From positions 889,135,592-889,199,591 of the forward strand of contig NC_133658.1 of NCBI RefSeq assembly GCF_037893015.1: 64,000 nt of DNA, given 5' to 3'. Of this stretch, positions 32,920 through 43,229 are shown piece after piece. Positions within the stretch are counted from its first letter, which is position 1. Every line of letters begins with the position of its first letter. The notes beneath the pieces are model-generated. The model was not told where the DNA came from. It ran no database searches and saw nothing but the letters and a program-made list of their open reading frames with translations. Origin of the DNA: Macrotis lagotis (Eukaryota; Chordata; Mammalia; Peramelemorphia; Peramelidae). Position numbers and translations under genes: made by a program.

Positions 32920-33585
32920 TTTCACTATCATAGTGAATTTTCATTTGAAATTCTTGACTATTATGGAAGTGTATAGAGTGGTTTAAAGATTTAGCTTTAA
33001 CCTATAAATTTTGAGTCAACTACCAGTATTTGATGAATGTCTGCAGTGCAAGAATATGAATTGTTTTAATTTATAAGTAAAGGATAAATGAAATGTTAAC
33101 TGTTAGGAAAATATCAGGAAAGATATTCAAGCCCTAAATTGTGGTTAGTGAAATATTGCTATATAAGGGATAAAATTACATTTTATTATTGAAATATACT
33201 ATTGAGTATTGATCACAGGGATAGTTTTCTGAATTATCATGAAGCCTGTAGTTTAAAATGGCATGGCTAGGAACTGCTAAAGACAGATCTATGACTTCAG
33301 CATAGCCCAAGTATTATTCTCCTGGACTCTATTTCCCCATTGTGCCATTTCCTGTCTGAAAAGAAAATTTAAATCTTTAGTCTTGCTTTTGATACCCTGT
33401 AACTACATGATTGACTGTCAGATATGACTCATGCCTGGAATGACAGAGAGCTAAGGGAGTCTTTCTAATGTAATAACTGTCTCTTTTATAGCACATTTCT
33501 AAGCTTTATAAGTACAATACTAAATCTATTAAATAATAGATTCATACTGAAACATCTCTGAGAATGCAAGTATGAATATATTAAA
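32920..33585. other. AT-rich stretch, no recognised feature
   Basis: No SINE phrases and no gene. It may be part of the decayed LTR element interior. Confidence 0.35.
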
Positions 33586-33815
33586 ATTTAAATCTGTATT
33601 TGTGGTCAAATTATGATATAGAGATGATATCCTCTTGGGGCAGGACCTTGGCTCATGTATCTAAGATCCCCTTCTTTCTTGAAAGCCATTTTCCTCACTT
33701 AGAAATTAAACTTCCATTTGATTCCTGACTTTCCTGTCTTTATTCTACTCTGTTTGGCCTTGGCCATCCACAGGTTAGAGATTGGTTCTGTTTAGTTGAC
33801 AGAACCCATGAACTT
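33586..33815 (+). mobile_element. LTR-like copy, related to 29.5 and 36.0 kb
   Basis: 'gtggtcaaattatgatatag', 'ccttggctcatgtatctaag', 'gaaattaaacttccatttga', 'ttcctgactttcctgtcttt' and 'aggttagagattggttctg'; it ends near 'agttgaca' (33803). About 140 bases repeat nearly identically at 35969-36108. Confidence 0.65.
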
Positions 33816-33849
33816 CTGTTATATATTGTTTTGAAGTTTAAATTAAAGT

Positions 33850-34370
33850 TTACAAGTTAGTCATTGAATTGTCCTGAATATATCCCCTTCTGGTCATTTG
33901 TTTTCTTCTGGGTATATTTAAATATTATTTTATGCTCCCTGTGCTCTTTTTTTTTTGCTTCTCTATTATTTATTATTTCACTCTGTCTCTCCAGTTACAA
34001 ATATGTTTCATCCATCCAAGTTAACATATTGGTAATGTCTGAAAATATATATGTCTCATTCTTTACCTCTTCAACAAAAGCCAGGAATCATGCTTCATCA
34101 TAGGTCTTCTGAAATTATAATTGGTCACTGTGTTAATCTGTGTTTTGATGTCTTTCAAAGTTGTTTTTTTACACATTATAGTGGTCATTGTGCAAATTCT
34201 CTTCTGGTCATATGAATAATCTCAATTTCTCTGAATCCTTCATATTGGTCATTTCTTTTGATTCAATAATATCCCATTTTATTTGTGTGCCAAATTTTTT
34301 CAACCATTGCTCAATTGCTGTATTTCCTTTTGACTCTAGATTTTCACTATAATGAAAAGTATAATATTTG
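33850..34370 (-). mobile_element. L1-type 3' end, antisense, diverged
   Basis: 'atgcttcatcataggtcttc', 'tcatttcttttgattcaata', 'atatcccattttatttgtgt' and 'caaccattgctcaattgctg' parallel the L1-type copy at 20336-20800. Confidence 0.5.
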
Positions 34371-34384
34371 TATTTCTCTCTATT

Positions 34385-34680
34385 TTGTCTTCTCTTCCTT
34401 AAAGCTTCAACTCAAGTATTTTGTCCTTCATGAAACTTTCCCTGGTTTCCTATGGTAAAATATTCCTTCCCTTCCCACATTTTCCTTAAGCACTTTTTCT
34501 GAATTTCTCCATTGATGCTATCTCGTATTACTTTCTAGTATGTTTATTTGTCTACATGGCATATATCCTCCTTCCCAGAGATAAGGGACTGCCATTTTTG
34601 CATCTTCCTATTTCCAAATCTTAATCTTGTATATGACTAGATCTTTATAATAAATATTTACTTAATTAACTAAATTTTGG
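34385..34680 (+). mobile_element. L2-like LINE 3' end
   Basis: 'cttcatgaaactttccctgg', 'ttccttaagcactttttctg', 'ttcccagagataagggactg' and 'ataataaatatttacttaat' follow the L2-like 3' order. Confidence 0.6.
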
Positions 34681-34727
34681 CTTCCATGCCTGGAATACTC
34701 CATATTGTTATCTTTGCATTTTAATTT

Positions 34728-34919
34728 CCCTGGCTTCTTTCTTTTTTTTTAATTTAATTTTTTTATTTTTGAAGTCAATAGGGTTAAGTGACTTGCCCAA
34801 GGCCACATGGCTAGGTAATTACTAAGTGTCTGAGATTGGATTTGAACGCAGGCACTCCTGACTCCAAGGCCGGTGCTCTATCCACTGTGCCACCTAGCCA
34901 CCCCTCCTTGGCTTCTTTC
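34728..34919 (-). mobile_element. tRNA-derived SINE, antisense, inserted in an L2-like fragment
   Basis: T-rich tail at 34741-34770, then 'caatagggttaagtgacttg', 'gcccaaggccacatggctag', 'ggatttgaacgcaggcactc' and 'ctatccactgtgccacctag'. Flanks 'ccctggcttctttc' and 'ccttggcttctttc' form a target duplication with one change. They join the two halves of an L2-like phrase. Confidence 0.88.
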
Positions 34920-34949
34920 AAAGTTAAACCTCATGCCACTTTCTCCAGG

Positions 34950-35160
34950 GAGCCATTGGTTTAGTAGATAGAGCACTGGGCTTAGAATCAGGAACACTCA
35001 GCTTCCTGAATTTAAATCTGACCTCAGTCACTTACTACCTGTGTGATTCTGGCAAGTCACTGCATCCTGTTTTGCCTCAGTTTCCCTATCTATAAAATGA
35101 ACTGGAAAGAACTAGTTCCATTCCAGTTTCTTTGACAAGAAAATCCTAAATAGCACCACA
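34950..35160 (+). mobile_element. Longer marsupial tRNA-SINE
   Basis: 'tagtagatagagcactgggc', 'gaatttaaatctgacctcag', 'cagtttccctatctataaaa' and 'cttccagtttctttgac'-like text, ending at 'atagcaccacaaa'. It ends exactly where the next SINE starts. Confidence 0.8.
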
Positions 35161-35162
35161 AA

Positions 35163-35500
35163 GGGCATCTAGATGGTGAGTAGACAGAGCACTGGCCTTG
35201 GAATCAGGAGGGTGGGAGTTTGAATCCAGCCTCTGATACTTATTAGCTGTGTGACCTTGGGCAAGTTACTTAACCCTGATTGCCCCACATCCAGGGCCAT
35301 TTCCAGTCATCATGATTCATATCTGACCACTGGACCCAGATGGTTCTGGAGGAGAAAGTGAGACTGGTGATTTAGCACAGCCCCCCCCCAATTCAAATCC
35401 AATTTATGTGCTTGTCTTAACATCACTGATGTCATGTGGTTTTGTCATAACATCCCTGATGGTTTGATCTTTTTCAAGAATGAAGGACAAACATTATAGG
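35163..35500 (+). mobile_element. SINE with LINE-like tail, full length
   Basis: tRNA-like head 'gagtagacagagcactggcc' and 'ggagtttgaatccagcctct'; body 'acatccagggccatttccag' and 'ggttctggaggagaaagtg'; tail 'atgtgcttgtcttaacatc' and 'aagaatgaaggacaaacatt'. The tail resembles the LINE end at 23.7 kb. Confidence 0.88.
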
Positions 35501-35679
35501 GTCACAAAAATCACACACTACCGAATAGCAACAAAATATTATGCATCAAATTCCAACATGTTACATATATTAGCATTTAGAATGAAAATCATAAGACTGA
35601 GAATTTTTTAAGGAATAGTGGAAACTAAAAGGGTGGGGGTGGATTGAATTAATTGGATCAATTAATAATGATTTTTAGA

Positions 35680-35885
35680 TAACATTTATATAGTGCTTTA
35701 AGGTTTGTAAGGTGCCTTTCCTAAATTATTTCATTTGTTTCTCACAACTCTGGAGGTTGGTGCCATTTTTATTCCCATTTTATAGATATGGAAACCAAGG
35801 AAGGAGATTTCCCTAGGGACATAATTAGTAAGATTCTAAGATTTGAGGTCTTCCCTTCTATTCATTAACAATCCCACTCTACTTA
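35680..35885 (-). mobile_element. MIR-like SINE
   Basis: 'tttatatagtgctttaaggt', 'ttgtttctcacaactctgga', 'ttttatagatatggaaacca' and a degraded end. Confidence 0.7.
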
Positions 35886-35968
35886 AAATAAGTGGTAAGA
35901 TGCTATGCCCTAATACTTTTGTCTGGTGAGAGCATTCAATTCATCAGAAGTGTGAACAATGAATACAA

Positions 35969-36108
35969 TTTAAATCTGTATTTATGGTCAAATTATGATA
36001 TAGAGATGATGTCCTCTTGGGGCAGGACCTTGGCTCATGTAGCTAAGATCCCCTTCTTTCTTGAAAGTCATTTTCCTCACTTATAAATTAAACTTCCATT
36101 TGATTCCT
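35969..36108 (+). mobile_element. LTR fragment, near-duplicate of 33586-33725
   Basis: Starts 'aatttaaatctgtatttatg', continues 'ggggcaggaccttggctcat' and 'aaattaaacttccatttgat', and breaks off at 'tcctcctctatgaatg'. Differences from the 33.6 kb copy are few. Confidence 0.65.
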
Positions 36109-36114
36109 CCTCTA

Positions 36115-36625
36115 TGAATGAGTGAATAAATTAAGGAATGAATCATTAACTTTAGGCTAAATTTGAGAAGTCCCAGATCTATTTAGAAGTGTCTGTTGGG
36201 TGAAAGATTTTCTCCAGACAAGTCCAGTGTTTTTTTTCCTAGTATAGTCCCTATGACTGTTTCACAATCCTTTGGGTTGGAGAGTTGGGGGAGTTCACAA
36301 GGAAGGATGATGAGCCACATATGTGAGAAATTTAAATACAACCCAGCAAAAGAGGGAAAGTTTGACTTTATGTATTTGGACTATTTGAGGCTAGGCCTGT
36401 GATTTCATCCCTGTAGGGAACTCCTAAGGGTAAAACATTTCAATACCCACACAGAGCAGCAACTCTGTCTTAGAGAATTGCTTTGGATTACCACAAGGTG
36501 AATTGTCACCTGTATCAGAGGTGGCATTTACACCCATGGGGTTCTAGATTTCCAGGACAGCTTTCCCTAACCTACTAGGCTATGGTGCTTCTCTTGGATT
36601 GAAAGCTATAATGATACTTCAATTA
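36115..36625. other. Intergenic stretch, no recognised feature
   Basis: No gene and no clear repeat. Confidence 0.5.
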
Positions 36626-36629
36626 CCAT

Positions 36630-36796
36630 TTTTTATATTTCAGATGAGGGAACTGAAGGGCCAGAGAAGGAAAGAGATGTGCCCAAGATCACAGAAGTCA
36701 CAGAATCATGATTTGAATACAGGTTGTTTGACCCTGAGCAAGTCTTCTGAACCTTGGTTTCCTCCATTTGCAAGTGAAGTGGTTGGACTAGTTGAC
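36630..36796. mobile_element. MIR-like fragments disrupted by the RPL22 pseudogene
   Basis: An antisense piece ('cagatgagggaactgaaggg') and a sense piece ('cttggtttcctccatttgca', 'agtggttggactagttgact'). The sense piece resumes after the pseudogene at 37249 as 'gagatcattcctagccctaa'. Confidence 0.6.
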
Positions 36797-36800
36797 TTTT

Positions 36801-37233
36801 TTTTTTTGGTTCAAGTTTTATTGGAAATCATATACAAAACATATCCAGACTCAAAAGGGTTTAATCTTCCTCCTCCTCCTCTTCATCCTGGTTGATCTGG
36901 AAGTAGCGTAATTCATAACTCTCCTTGCTATTGGCCACAACCCAAAGTATTTCTTTGTCAGGTACTTTAAATACCTTTTAGAAAAGGACATCTCTGATGT
37001 GATGGTTCTCTTACTCTTGCTTCTCTAGGTGGTTATAACTCCTCCACTGAGGTTGCCAGCCTTTCCATTCACTTTGATTTGTTCTTGTAAAAACTGCTTA
37101 AAATTAGCTGTATCCATAATCCCATCTTCCACAGGATGGGTACAATTAAGGGTGAACTTGAGAACTTTTTTTTGCCATCCTTCATTGCACATTTCTTCAC
37201 AGAAGCCATGGTGCTTGAGCAGGCAGAAAGGGC
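36801..37233 (-). pseudogene. RPL22: Processed pseudogene of ribosomal protein L22
   Basis: Read on the - strand, a start codon (37209-37207) gives [16 protein letters not shown] frameshift in the A-run follows, then nucleotide sequence for the [16 protein letters not shown], NF-QFLQE and KVNGKAGNL segments, and an in-frame stop where ERSK is expected. [11 protein letters not shown] follows, then a frame-breaking deletion of roughly 28 bases removing most of LKKNNLRDWLR. The end [18 protein letters not shown] and an acidic DEEEEED tail close at the stop 36863-36861. No introns. AATAAA (36822-36817) lies about 10 bases before an A tail (T run 36797-36807). Perfect direct repeats gactagttgactttt at 36786-36800 and 37234-37248 show L1-mediated insertion. 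Comparison residues are from memory of RPL22. It cannot encode the protein. Confidence 0.95.
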
Positions 37234-37289
37234 GACTAGTTGACTTTTGAGATCATTCCTAGCCCTAAATCTATCATGCGTGATCTTAC

Positions 37290-37620
37290 CATTTGTACTT
37301 TGGACAAAACATTTCACTCCCTTGGGTCTCCATTGCCTCATCTCAAAAATGAGGGGTTTGAATTAGATGACCTTTAAGGTCTCTTCTGGGCAGGATGATG
37401 ACTTAGTGGGTAGAACACTAGACTTGGAATCAGAAATCAGGTTCATATTTATGAAATCAAAGTCATCCTCAGATATTTACTAGCTATGTGACCCAGGGGT
37501 CCCCCTGTTTGCTACAGTTTCCTCATCTGGAAAATGAAATGGAGAAGGAAAAGGCAAATCATACCAGTATCTCTGCCAAGAAAACCCCAAATGGGGCCAT
37601 GACTGAACAAGCGAAAGGTC
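37290..37620 (+). mobile_element. MIR tail followed by longer tRNA-SINE
   Basis: A MIR tail ('ctcatctcaaaaatgagggg') is followed from about 37392 by a SINE with 'gatgacttagtgggtagaac', 'gtttcctcatctggaaaatg' and 'ccaagaaaaccccaaatggg'. It contains a duplicated stretch around 'atttatgaaatcaaagtcat'. Confidence 0.75.
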
Positions 37621-37829
37621 TTGCCTGCTCTTAAGCTATGATCCCAAGTCAATCTCATACAGGTCTTTATTTTCTCATCTGTAAAATACAGGGGATGACC
37701 TGAAGGTCCCATCTACCTCTTTATCTATAAGCCTCCTCTGACTCCAAGTACTTTGCTTCCTCCCTACTCCATTCTCTTGCCTTCCGATATTCCCAGAATA
37801 GAACAATTACAATCAATAAATCATGCAAT

Positions 37830-38190
37830 AAGCATTTTGAAACACTTGCTAGGTGGAGCAGTGAATAGAGTCCTGGGCCTAGAATTGGAAAGATTCATGC
37901 AGGAGAGGCTTCTTGCAGAGAGCAGAATGTGTGTTGGATCTTGCAAGCAGTCAGGGAAGCCAGGAGGGAGAGCATTCCAGGAAAGAGAGACAAATAGTAT
38001 AGAGGATGGAGTCCGATCCTTTGGAAGGAACGACAAAAAAGGTCATTGTTGTTGGACATATAGGATATGGAAGGGAATAAAGTCTAAGAAGTCTGAGAAG
38101 TGGGAAGGATCCAGTTTTGAAGGACTTTTAAAGCTAATCCTCCTTTCAGGATGGAGGAAGCAAGGATAAGCTGTGGTGAGAAATTTGAAG
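37830..38190 (+). mobile_element. Old mid-length repeat fragment
   Basis: 'ggaagccaggagggagagca', 'ttccaggaaagagagacaaa' and 'gaaggacttttaaagctaat' follow the family order seen at 57.6-58.1 kb. This accounts for the 138-residue open frame here, which is not a gene. Confidence 0.55.
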
Positions 38191-38194
38191 ATCA

Positions 38195-39035
38195 AGGACT
38201 GGGCGGGCAGCATATGTATTCCACAAAGGTATTGTTCTATTCAGATTCTTTGACTTGGCACTGAAGCTTTGATGAGAAAGTAACAAGTTGGGAAGTCATT
38301 TTCTGTCTGTTACCCTTTGGGGGGGGAAATGGCTTATCTATCAGGATTAAAGTGAGCTTTTCAAACCAATTAATCAAAGAGTGATTTTCTTCTTGAACAA
38401 TTAATAATGTCATAAAATATGCAGGTTTAACAATATATTTGCATATTTGTAAATCCTCTTTTAACAATTGTTTTATTTCAGGCATCCTAAAATTTCACTC
38501 AGATTCTGGATGGGTTTGGTGACTGACCTAGCTGGCACTAGCCACTTGATATGAAAATGTTGCTCCCTTGGGCGGAAAGGGATTTTTCAGATAAGGTGAT
38601 AAAATATCCTTTTACAAAGGAAAAATAACAATGATTTCCCTTTGTCTAGGTAATGGAGATGCGCAATGTACTTTCATTATGAGGAATACATGAGGTGGGC
38701 AGTGAATAATCATATGGTTAGCATTTATAGAGTGCCTACTATATACCAGGGGGTGCATGAAGTATTCAGGGAGAACTAACACCTCTCATGTGAAGGTTGC
38801 TGAGCTCTTTTCAAGGCTGCTTATTCATGTTTGGTGATCTCCTTCACCCAGTTCTCACCTGTGACTTCAAGAAGCTATAACATAAAGAGTGGGCAGACCT
38901 TAGGTAAAATTTTCTCTGATAGATCTCAAACCCATTGATTAGATAGAGGGTCTACCCCAAGCAAATGAAGACTTTCCCTGGTAGATGAGAACATTTTGTT
39001 TCAATAGCCATGAAGGTGGTTAAACAGGTGTTGTG
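38195..39035. other. Intergenic stretch, no recognised feature
   Basis: A phrase like the start of an old repeat ('atagagtgcctactatatac', near 38728), nothing more. Confidence 0.45.
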
Positions 39036-39039
39036 TAGG

Positions 39040-39262
39040 GTTTAGAGTTTGTTTGAGATGATTCCAATGTCATATTCTTCATCCTGGGGCAGTGACAGTC
39101 TTGAATTTTGTCTTGCCATTAGACTTTGATGACTCTGGAAGAGAGAGCCAGGCTAACAACTTCATGCAACTCTGCCTCACTTAAATCTAAATTCATACAA
39201 GAATTAAGATGTCATTTGTGATATCATTGGTCCTCTTTGCAAAGGAAGGATGAACAAATGTA
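39040..39262 (+). mobile_element. SINE tail of the LINE-end type, sense
   Basis: 'ctggggcagtgacagtcttg', 'ttgccattagactttgatga', 'gcaactctgcctcacttaaa' and 'gcaaaggaaggatgaacaaa'. It is a diverged relative of the tails at 35.4 and 60.5 kb. Confidence 0.6.
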
Positions 39263-39274
39263 CCAGGGACTATG

Positions 39275-39615
39275 CTCAGCATTTTACAAATATTATTTCA
39301 TTTACCCCCATAACAATGTTGGAAGGTAGATATTGTAATTATTGTAATTAGATATTGTGGACTGGAGGTAGATATTGTAATTATTGTAATCATTCCCATT
39401 TTGCAATTGAGGAAACCGATGTAGAATGAAGTGACTTGCTTAGAATCACACAGCTAGTAAGGACATTAGGTCACATTTGAACACTGTGCCTAGCTACTGT
39501 ATGTGACCTTGCGTAAGATCATTCCCTCCTCTGGGTTTCAGGTTCCTCCACTAAAATATGAGGGAGATGGTCTAGAGGCTAAGGACCCCTCCAACTCAAG
39601 ATGTGCAGTCCTATG
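39275..39615. mobile_element. MIR-like antisense copy followed by a sense MIR tail
   Basis: Antisense: 'catttacccccataacaatg', 'ccattttgcaattgaggaaa' and 'cacacagctagtaaggacat' up to about 39490. An internal short duplication of 'gtagatattgtaattattg' occurs at about 39326 and 39367. A sense tail with 'gagggagatggtctagaggc' follows. Confidence 0.65.
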
Positions 39616-40318
39616 GATAGGAGCTAGATTAAGGATTCATGAGGGATAAAAATCATTATTACCTTTGATTTCTAGTATGTTGATTTTATAATGAATGAAA
39701 TGAATATTTATGCTGCACTGATCTTTAGAATTGTGAGTTTCTTCCTGAACTTACCCTACTCAAAAATGAAGTCTGTCTTAGTCTCAATTGACTTAAATGT
39801 GTAGTTAGAAGGAAGTGGTACTTTAGTACCTGCTCCTAGCCTTCCCTTTTCCCTACTTTTCCCCTGTCCTCTACTACATTTCCTTCTTATTCCTTTCATC
39901 CCTTCCTCCCCCAACATCTACTTGCTAATCTGTGTAAGTATTCTGGGACTCATTTGTTGACTATAAACCAGTGACCGGCTTAAACTGGACAAGACAATTT
40001 CCGTCTTTGCTTGATGTTTTAAAATTAGAGGTAGTTTGATCTTCCCCAAGGGCACCACTAACCCAGTAGTCCTTATTTGGATGGTTCTGGTTTTTTAGCC
40101 AAGATTACTGAAGGCAGTTGAGGCTCATAAAGCAATTAGTGCTGCTTAATTGTCAGAGAGAAACCTGAAGGACAACCCTCTTTCCTCAGCTGCAGCCAAT
40201 CTTAAGGCTTTCCCCTACTAGCCTGAATTTTTTTTTCTTCATCTTTGTAAAAAATAAATTTAGGTACTAAAGAGAAGGCCAATTTGACCTTATTTATTAA
40301 CAGTTGTATATATCACTT

Positions 40319-40468
40319 TTTTTTAGGCTTTTTGCAAGGCAAATGGGGTCAAGTGGCTTGCCCAAGGCCACACAGCTAGGTAATTATTAAATGTCTGAGG
40401 CAGGATTTGATCTCAGGTATTCCTGACTCCAGGGCTGGTGCTCTATCCACTGTGCCACCTAGCTGCCC
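40319..40468 (-). mobile_element. tRNA-derived SINE, antisense
   Basis: T tail, 'gcaaggcaaatggggtcaag', 'gcccaaggccacacagctag', 'ctatccactgtgccacctag', ending 'ctgccctt'. Full length. Confidence 0.92.
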
Positions 40469-40506
40469 TTAAGAAATATATCTTACACTGAAAAATGGAC
40501 CTCATT

Positions 40507-40636
40507 TTTCCTATTTTTTTTTTAAATTTAAGGCAATGGGGTTAAGTAACTCACCCAAGGTCAACACAGCTAGGCAATTATTAAGTGTTTGAGGCTGTAT
40601 TTGAACTAAGGTCCTCCTGACTTTAGGGCCAGTTTT
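40507..40636 (-). mobile_element. tRNA-derived SINE, antisense, 5'-truncated
   Basis: T-rich tail, 'aaggcaatggggttaagtaa', 'cacagctaggcaattattaa' and 'tttgaactaaggtcctcctg'. It stops before the tRNA head and lies about 40 bases from the SINE at 40319, in the same orientation. Confidence 0.85.
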
Positions 40637-40965
40637 CCATTATTTTTATTTACATGTCACAAACTTATGAAAGTTTGAGAATTCTTAGAATTCTGAGACC
40701 CGACTAGAGACTAAAGACTCATTGAAAAGACAATTCTGAAAAAGTGACTTTCCTTAAAATGGTTTAAATATAGTTCCCTTTCATCTATAGTTCCCAGGTA
40801 GCTTCAGAGACAGTATCTAACTTCTCATGTTTGTATTGGATTTTAGTGAATTTCCCTACAACTTATTTATTGTCAAAAACTTTACTATTGAGTTTTAAAT
40901 CATATAGGCCCTCCATGGAAGCAGTTAGATGACTCCAGACCTTGTTATTCTCATTAGATGATGAT

Positions 40966-41247
40966 AATGATGTTTGTCTTATATTCTTCAAGAGGACCGT
41001 GACATAAGAGAAGTTGTACCATGACATGCATCTGATTTGGATTTCAGTGAGGGGTTGTTTTGCTAAATCACCATCCTCAACTTTTCCTCTGGAGCTATCT
41101 GGGTCCAGTGCCCAGATTTATATCAGGATGACTGGTGATGATCATGGATTTGAGGCATTCATTTGCCCAAGGTCACACAGCTAGAAAGAGTCAAGTGTCT
41201 GTCCAGATTTGAATTCTCCTGACTCCACTGCAGCACCTAGCTGCCCT
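40966..41247 (-). mobile_element. SINE with LINE-like tail, antisense
   Basis: 'gatgtttgtcttatattctt', 'caagaggaccgtgacataag', 'ggtccagtgcccagatttat', 'gcccaaggtcacacagctag' and 'gcagcacctagctgccct'. Full length with small deletions. Confidence 0.82.
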
Positions 41248-41375
41248 ATTTCACTGAACAGGCAGATGACATTTCTTGATGTACCATACTCTTATAGAGA
41301 GGATGAAGAGTTTTCTAGCTCTCAGAGTTGTAAAGAACCTCAATGGCCACTTATTTCAAGTCATTTCTAAATCAA

Positions 41376-41378
<3 letters not shown>

Positions 41379-41412
<34 letters not shown>
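41379..41412. repeat. (TA)n microsatellite
   Basis: Seventeen or so TA units, followed by a T run. Confidence 0.96.
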
Positions 41413-41416
<4 letters not shown>

Positions 41417-41739
41417 TTCCCACAAGCTATCATCCTGTATCTACTTTCAATGAATTAAGACTTTCAATGGAGACTTTCAAGACCTTTCCTAGAATCTCTA
41501 CTTTGAGAGAGGGCCAAAATCCTCCCCAACCCAACTTTGGATAGCTCTAAGGGCCAGGAAGTTTTTCCCTTATATTGACTGAGTTGAAATCTGCCTCTCT
41601 ATAGCAATCACTCACTGGATCCTTGATCTGCCTTCTAACATCAAGTAGAGTAAGTTCCATCCCTTTTCTAGATAGCCATCAGGTTTCCCCATCCAATATC
41701 TCCAGGCTAAATAGTTCTAGTTCCTAGAACCAAACATAG

Positions 41740-41802
41740 TACATATGTACACAGTACATAGCACATATATGTATTATACACTCATGCATATATACACACA
41801 TG

Positions 41803-41885
<83 letters not shown>

Positions 41886-41892
41886 CTGTATG
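41740..41892. repeat. Compound CA/TA microsatellite
   Basis: Interrupted 'acatatgtacacag' units, then pure (CA)n about 41804-41833 and pure (TA)n about 41834-41879. The long TA part is self-complementary. Confidence 0.95.
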
Positions 41893-41999
41893 TATATCAG
41901 GATTCCTTCACCATTCTGTCTGCCCTTCTCTTGATGGGCTCCAGTTTTCAACTTCTTATTGCTCTGTATCTGGCTTTGGTGATTAGGAAGTTAAAATAG

Positions 42000-43225
42000 A
42001 CTGCCCATCTGAAACATGGTAAACATACTGTAGGCAAACAGCTTTAGCAGGGATGATATGAGCCAACCCAGAATGGATCGATTCAGCTTTACTCCCTTCT
42101 TTTCCCAGAGAAACCCTTTCCTCAGCAAAATCTGATTGTTAAGAAACTTCAATTAACTAATGTCCCTGGCAATTTCAATAACATTTTTGAGGAGAGCTTT
42201 AAAATCTGGTCAGTGGAGAGTTCTGGGACAAGGTTCTGTAGACTTGAAGGATGTTACCATTTGGCTTAATAGATATTTTTTTAATGTTACTCTACCACTA
42301 AAGTCACCCAGAATGTCCAGCAGAGCAGACAGATGATACCTGACTACCTGTGGTCATTAGACACTCTGGTATTTTTCTAGTATTTCTTTTAGAATAGACT
42401 CTTGGCAAAGTTTTTTTTTTTTTTAAAAAGCAGCTTCCAAATCTTCCCAGTAATCACAGAATTATTTTCAGTGTGTTTCTCCCAATTAGACATGGGATTA
42501 TGAAATGTTTCCCATCATTAGAATGTTTCTGCTCTAAGGTAATATGATCTTTCTTTTATGGAGGTAAAAATATAATCAGTTCATAGAGTTCTTTTGGAAT
42601 ACCAATTAACGAAGGAATGGCACCCATGTAATTAAGCTCCGAGAAACTGTAAGGTTGGTGGCAATGGTGGTGGGGGGTGAGAAGGTAAATTAACTTTTGT
42701 AGACTCTGTGTGACTGATTCCCAGTTTCTGTGATCAACTCCAGGTAAGATACCTAGCTGGCAGCATGACTGGTTTCACCCAATTAGTGAATCTTGGGAGC
42801 TTTGGGCTAGGATGAGCTCCTTCTGTGTGACCTTTGAAAATTCAGCTTGAATTTTTAAAATGAAATTCTGGATTATAAGACTTTTAGCACTTTGCCAGGC
42901 TGTGGCTATACTGTCTTTCTTTAGCTTGACTAATTAGTTCTCTGTCTCCAGGTTTTGGAGCTGAATATTTATATTAGGAAATTGTATGTGATTTGTGAAG
43001 GGTGGGTGTACCTCTCTTTAAAATGTGGGCATTCATACCCTTATATGTGCTAAGAATGCAGCAACTGACTTTGATGTGTAGTGTGGTCTTTGGGCATATT
43101 TCTTAGTCTCAAATATTTCCTCATTTGAAAAATCAGGAGACTGAATTCCTAGGTCCCTTCTAGTGCTAAATCTACAATCTTTTCCTAAGTCCCTAGGGAT
43201 ATTAGGAATTCATTAAGGTAGTTGA
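42000..43225. other. Apparently unique AT-rich sequence; candidate non-coding element
   Basis: About 1.2 kb almost free of the SINE and LINE phrases common elsewhere. It has many TAATTA/AATTAA-type words ('caattaactaatgtccctgg', 'gactaattagttctctgtc'). No convincing open frame. Conservation is untested. Confidence 0.35.
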
Positions 43226-43229
43226 CAAG

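Larger units (their letters stand above)
41330..41990 (-). mobile_element. CR1-like LINE 3' end, antisense, interrupted by two microsatellites
   Basis: 'tgtaaagaacctcaatggcc', 'gggccaggaagtttttccct', 'tgaaatctgcctctctatag', 'atctccaggctaaatagttc' and 'gcccttctcttgatgggctc' follow the antisense CR1-like order. A TA tract (41379-41412) and a CA/TA tract (41804-41879) lie inside it. Confidence 0.55.

Noticed and set aside
37069-37341. Open frame starting before the RPL22 copy (-)
   Set aside because: It is the pseudogene's 5' leader and first codons followed by a frameshifted stretch.
37753-38169. 138-residue open frame (+)
   Set aside because: It lies in an old repeat fragment, has no recognisable domain and low-complexity basic text.
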